Positions 61,227 through 64,000 of a stretch of 64,000 nucleotides of DNA are shown piece after piece. This DNA is from Caballeronia sp. INDeC2. Its GTDB lineage: Bacteria; Pseudomonadota; Gammaproteobacteria; Burkholderiales; Burkholderiaceae. Position numbers and translations under genes: made by a program. The stretch spans positions 62,001-126,000 of the forward strand of contig NZ_JALQDG010000011.1 in NCBI RefSeq assembly GCF_023631325.1, in the 5' to 3' direction. The first letter of the stretch is position 1, and each line of letters starts with the position of its first letter. The notes beneath the pieces are model-generated. The model saw only the letters and a program-made list of their open reading frames with translations. It did not search any database and was not told the DNA's origin.

Positions 61227-62258
61227 ATGAAAATCATGATCGTCACCGACGCATGGGAGCCGCAGGTCAATGGCGTCGTGCGCACACTCACACAAACGAC
61301 GAAAGAACTCACCGCGCTCGGTCATCGCGTGGACTTGCTCACGCCGCTCGAATTCAGAACGATTCCTTGCCCGACGTATCCCGAGATTCGCCTGTCGCTG
61401 CTGCCGGGACAGCGCGTCGCCAGGCGAATCGACGCTTTCGCGCCCGACGCGCTGCATATCGCGACCGAAGGCCCGCTCGGGCTCGCCGCGCGCTCCTATG
61501 CACTGCGTCACAAGCTGCCGTTCACGACCGCCTATCACACGCGCTTTCCGGAGTACGTGAAGGCGCGCTTCGGCATTCCGCTCGCGATGACGTATCGCTT
61601 CCTGCACTGGTTCCATCGCCACTCGCAGGCGGTGATGGCGCCGACGCCCGTCGTCAAGAGCGATCTCGAACACTACGGCTTCACCAACGTCGTGCTGTGG
61701 ACGCGCGGCGTCGATCTCGACATCTTCCGTCCGATGGACTCGAAGGTGCTCAACACCGCGCGGCCGATCTTTCTGTATGTCGGGCGCGTCGCGGTCGAGA
61801 AGAACGTCGAGGCATTTCTGAAGCTCGATCTGCCCGGTTCGAAGTGGGTCGCGGGCGAAGGCCCGGCGCTCGCGGAACTGAGGTCGCGCTACACGAATGT
61901 CAATTACCTCGGCGTGCTGTCGCAGCCGGAGCTGGCGAAGGTCTACGCCGCGGCGGACGTGTTCGTCTTTCCGAGCCGCACCGATACCTTCGGCCTCGTG
62001 CTGCTCGAAGCGATGGCCTGCGGCACGCCGGTCGCGGCATATCCGGTGACGGGCCCGATCGACGTGCTCGGCGAACACGGCCCTGGCGCGCTCTACGACG
62101 ATCTGCGCGAAGCCTGCCTGCAGGCGCTGAAGATCGAGCGCGCCGATGCCCGCGCGTGGGCCGAGCGCTTTTCGTGGCGCGCGGCGTCGGAGCAGTTCGC
62201 CTCGCATCTGCGGCAGTTCGAGCCGCGCGCCGCCAGTTCGGACCGGGCGGCCGCATGA
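61227..62258 (+). CDS. GT4-family glycosyltransferase, candidate diacylglycerol glycosyltransferase
   Basis: The 343-residue GT-B enzyme has MKIMIVTDAWEPQVNGVVRTL at the N-terminus, the acceptor-side FTTAYHTRFPEYVKARF and LWTRGVDLDIFRP. The donor-site motif FPSRTDTFGLVLLEAMACGTPVAAYPV comes near residues 240-275. This pattern occurs in the branch containing Agt, SqdX and the PimB/MgtA-type lipid glycosyltransferases. It starts 30 bases after the PlcP-like gene, and its stop overlaps the kinase start (ATGA). Making glucosyl- or glucuronosyl-diacylglycerol is the likely role by context; the sugar donor cannot be read from sequence. Confidence 0.85.
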   Translation: MKIMIVTDAWEPQVNGVVRTLTQTTKELTALGHRVDLLTPLEFRTIPCPTYPEIRLSLLPGQRVARRIDAFAPDALHIATEGPLGLAARSYALRHKLPFTTAYHTRFPEYVKARFGIPLAMTYRFLHWFHRHSQAVMAPTPVVKSDLEHYGFTNVVLWTRGVDLDIFRPMDSKVLNTARPIFLYVGRVAVEKNVEAFLKLDLPGSKWVAGEGPALAELRSRYTNVNYLGVLSQPELAKVYAAADVFVFPSRTDTFGLVLLEAMACGTPVAAYPVTGPIDVLGEHGPGALYDDLREACLQALKIERADARAWAERFSWRAASEQFASHLRQFEPRAASSDRAAA

Positions 62259-62809
62259 CGCGACGCGCCGTGGCGCAGGAGAAAGCCGAAGCGAATGCAC
62301 GTGCCGGGACGTACACGGCGGCCCGCGCGCGCGATCCGTTCGACGACGACGTCGAAGATATCGACGATACGTCCGCGCAACCGGCCGAGCCGCTCGGCCC
62401 CGACGATCTGCCCTTCAATCCGTACAAGGGCAATCGCGGCTTCACGCGCGCCTGGCACGCGATGAAGAATTCGCTCTACGGCTTTCGCGTCGCGATCCGC
62501 GAGGAAAGCGCGTTCCGTCAGGAGCTGACGCTCGCCGCGATCCTGTTGCCGTGCAGCCTCTTCGTACCGGTCGCGCCGGTGGAGCGCGCGGCGCTGATCG
62601 CGTCGGTGCTGCTGGTGCTCATCGTCGAATTGCTGAATTCCAGCGTCGAGGCGGCGATCGACCGCATCTCGCTCGAACGTCACGAACTGTCGAAGCGGGC
62701 GAAGGATTTCGGCAGCGCGGCGGTGATGGTCGCGCTCGGCGTTTGCGTCATCACGTGGGGCCTGATTCTGTGGCCGCTTGCATCCGCGTGGCTCGCGCGT
62801 ATCTTATAA
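62255..62809 (+). CDS. dgkA: Diacylglycerol kinase
   Basis: Phosphorylates diacylglycerol to phosphatidic acid. The 184-residue protein has an acidic ~65-residue extension absent from E. coli DgkA. The kinase then has WHAMKNSLYGFRVAIREESAFRQELTLA, ALIASVLLVLIVELLNSSVEAAIDRIS (catalytic Glu region), three membrane helices and HELSKRAKDFGSAAVMVAL. It is translationally coupled to the glycosyltransferase. It could recycle diacylglycerol left by the phospholipase or not used by the glycosyltransferase. Confidence 0.93.
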   Translation: MTRRAVAQEKAEANARAGTYTAARARDPFDDDVEDIDDTSAQPAEPLGPDDLPFNPYKGNRGFTRAWHAMKNSLYGFRVAIREESAFRQELTLAAILLPCSLFVPVAPVERAALIASVLLVLIVELLNSSVEAAIDRISLERHELSKRAKDFGSAAVMVALGVCVITWGLILWPLASAWLARIL

Positions 62810-62859
62810 AGGAGAGCACCGCGCGCGAAGCCCGCGTCCGTGCAGCCGAACGACCGGTT

Positions 62860-62865
62860 TATAAT
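62860..62865 (+). promoter_or_regulatory. -10 element for the TetR-type regulator
   Basis: Perfect TATAAT, 88 bases before the regulator ATG and about 50 after dgkA. No good -35 at standard spacing. It suggests that the regulator can be transcribed independently of the lipid genes. Confidence 0.45.
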
Positions 62866-62953
62866 CGTCCGACATTCTCAAAAAATAGCAACGGAAGCGG
62901 CCGCGCGAACGCTCATCCCGAGCCGACGCGGCCCGATCCCAAGGTCGGACGAC

Positions 62954-63691
62954 ATGGAAGCCAAACCACCCCGCCGCACCCGCGAACGGATACTCGAGTT
63001 GTCGCTGAAGTTGTTCAACGATATCGGCGAGCCGAACGTCACCACGACGACGATCGCCGAAGAGATGGAAATCAGTCCAGGCAACCTGTACTACCATTTC
63101 CGCAACAAAGACGACATCATCAACAGCATCTTCGCGCAGTTCGAGCAGCAGATTCAGAAGCGCCTGCGCTTTCCCGACGATCATCGCCCGACGATCGACG
63201 AGATGTGGTCGTATCTGCAATACATGGCGGATTTCCTCTGGACCTACCGCTTCCTGTATCGCGATCTGAACGACCTGCTCGCGCGCAACCGCACGCTCGA
63301 GACGCACTTCAAGCAGATCATCACGCACAAGGTGCACTTCGCGAGCCGGCTGTGCGAGGCGCTCGTGGCCGATCAGGAAATGGTCGCGACGCCCGAAGAG
63401 ATCAAGGTGATCGCGACGAACATCGGCGTGATCGCCACGTACTGGCTTTCGTACCAGTACGTGATGAATCCGCGCAAGTACAACGATCAGGAAGCGATCC
63501 GCGCCGAGCTGCATCAGGCAAGCCTGCATATCATCTCGATCATGGCGCCGTATCTGCGCGGACGCTCGCGCCAGCTCTTCGACGATCTCGTTTCCGGTAA
63601 GCTGCCGAAGCGCGAGTATGCAGATTTCCTGCCGCCGCGCGACGAGTCGCAGCAACTCGTATCGAAGACAGAAACAAAGGATTCCAGATAA
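62954..63691 (+). CDS. TetR/AcrR-family transcriptional regulator
   Basis: The 245-residue protein has an N-terminal TetR DNA-binding domain at about residues 8-55 (RRTRERILELSLKLFNDIGEPNVTTTTIAEEMEISPGNLYYHFRNKDDII). The C-terminal domain is long and helical (MWSYLQYMADFLWTYRFLYRDLNDLLARN). The LYYHFRNK recognition helix is textbook. Start 62954 (MEAKPPRR) is used; an in-frame ATG at 62840 overlaps the promoter. Ligand and targets are unknown. It might sense a lipid or acyl compound given its place, but no direct sign of that exists. Confidence 0.9.
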   Translation: MEAKPPRRTRERILELSLKLFNDIGEPNVTTTTIAEEMEISPGNLYYHFRNKDDIINSIFAQFEQQIQKRLRFPDDHRPTIDEMWSYLQYMADFLWTYRFLYRDLNDLLARNRTLETHFKQIITHKVHFASRLCEALVADQEMVATPEEIKVIATNIGVIATYWLSYQYVMNPRKYNDQEAIRAELHQASLHIISIMAPYLRGRSRQLFDDLVSGKLPKREYADFLPPRDESQQLVSKTETKDSR

Positions 63692-64000
63692 ATGAAGGCA
63701 GTATGTGTCTATTGCGGCTCCTCGAACGGAGCCCGCCCCGTCTATGCGGAAGCGGCCAAGGCGTTCGGCCGCGCGCTCGTTCAGAACGATCTCTCTCTCG
63801 TGTATGGCGGCGGCCGTGTCGGCCTGATGGGCCTCATCGCCGATGAAGTGCTCGCCGCCGGTGGCCGCGCGGTCGGCGTGATTCCCGAATTGCTGCTCGC
63901 GAAGGAAGTCGGCCATACCGATCTCACCGAACTGCACGTCGTGCCCGACATGCACGAGCGCAAGAAGAAGATGGCCGATCTCTCCGATGCGTTTGTCGCG
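63692..64000 (+). CDS. LOG-family protein, N-terminal part (cut by window edge)
   Basis: The first 103 codons show MKAVCVYCGSSNGARPVYAEAAKAFGRAL, LVYGGGRVGLMGLIADEVLAAGGRAVGVIPE and HERKKKMADLSDAF. These are the start of the Rossmann-like LOG fold and the first half of its phosphoribohydrolase motif (PGGxGTxxE lies beyond the window). These proteins are often misnamed lysine decarboxylase and release nucleobases from nucleoside monophosphates. The ATG begins one base after the TetR stop, so the two genes are probably cotranscribed. Confidence 0.92.
   Translation, partial: MKAVCVYCGSSNGARPVYAEAAKAFGRALVQNDLSLVYGGGRVGLMGLIADEVLAAGGRAVGVIPELLLAKEVGHTDLTELHVVPDMHERKKKMADLSDAFVA

Overview
This is a chromosomal window from a GC-rich betaproteobacterium of the order Burkholderiales, most likely the Burkholderia/Caballeronia/Paraburkholderia group. 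The evidence is strong GC3 bias, the gene order (lysC-tilS-accA, bamC-dapA-trpS, kdsA-pyrG, ilvB-ilvH-ilvC-psd-pssA), and Burkholderiales-type proteins such as DUF3619, DUF3106, a long TrpS and an N-terminally extended AlkA-like glycosylase. No rRNA, tRNA, CRISPR, IS element or phage gene was recognised. The window cuts lysC at the left edge and a LOG-family gene at the right edge.

Layout. 1-6116 is mostly minus strand: lysC (partial), tilS-accA (overlapping), an AlkA-like glycosylase and cysS. 6598-9361 is plus strand: a TPR protein, two cyclophilins and lpxH. cysE and trmJ follow on minus. 11375-18489 is plus: suhB, lplT, a DUF883-type protein, mutS and a degenerate metallophosphoesterase. 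18533-20879 holds an FKBP/SlyD-like isomerase (minus), a ribosomal-oxygenase cupin (plus) and a small Ala-rich lipoprotein (plus). 21002-30177 is minus: an MBL hydrolase, bamC, dapA, a methyltransferase-trpS pair, a site-2 protease, YciO- and PHP-type proteins, an alpha/beta hydrolase and a DUF455 protein. 30405-32437 is plus: gamma carbonic anhydrase, hslO and a lipoprotein. 32518-43618 is minus: ftsB, eno, kdsA-pyrG, a hydrolase, comEC, TatD and lolD-lolC.

43870-52280 is plus and carries an rpfE-like gene, recJ, prfB (with a programmed +1 frameshift) and lysS. This row is interrupted between recJ and prfB by a lower-GC insertion with a DUF5672 gene and a decayed second copy of it. A glycine-zipper protein follows. 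52358-57426 is minus: pssA, psd, ilvC, ilvH and ilvB. The ilvB start overlaps the stop of a 42-codon leader ORF.

57837-62809 is the most interesting stretch. An ECF-like sigma factor gene is tightly linked to DUF3619, DUF3106 and RDD membrane or envelope genes. Next come a second LpxH-superfamily metallophosphoesterase that resembles the phospholipase PlcP, a GT4 glycosyltransferase and a diacylglycerol kinase. A sequence shaped like a Pho box lies just before the phosphoesterase. Together these look like a phosphate-starvation membrane-lipid remodelling module: phospholipid to diacylglycerol to glycolipid, with a kinase able to recycle diacylglycerol to phosphatidate. A TetR-type regulator with its own -10 element and the LOG-family gene close the window.
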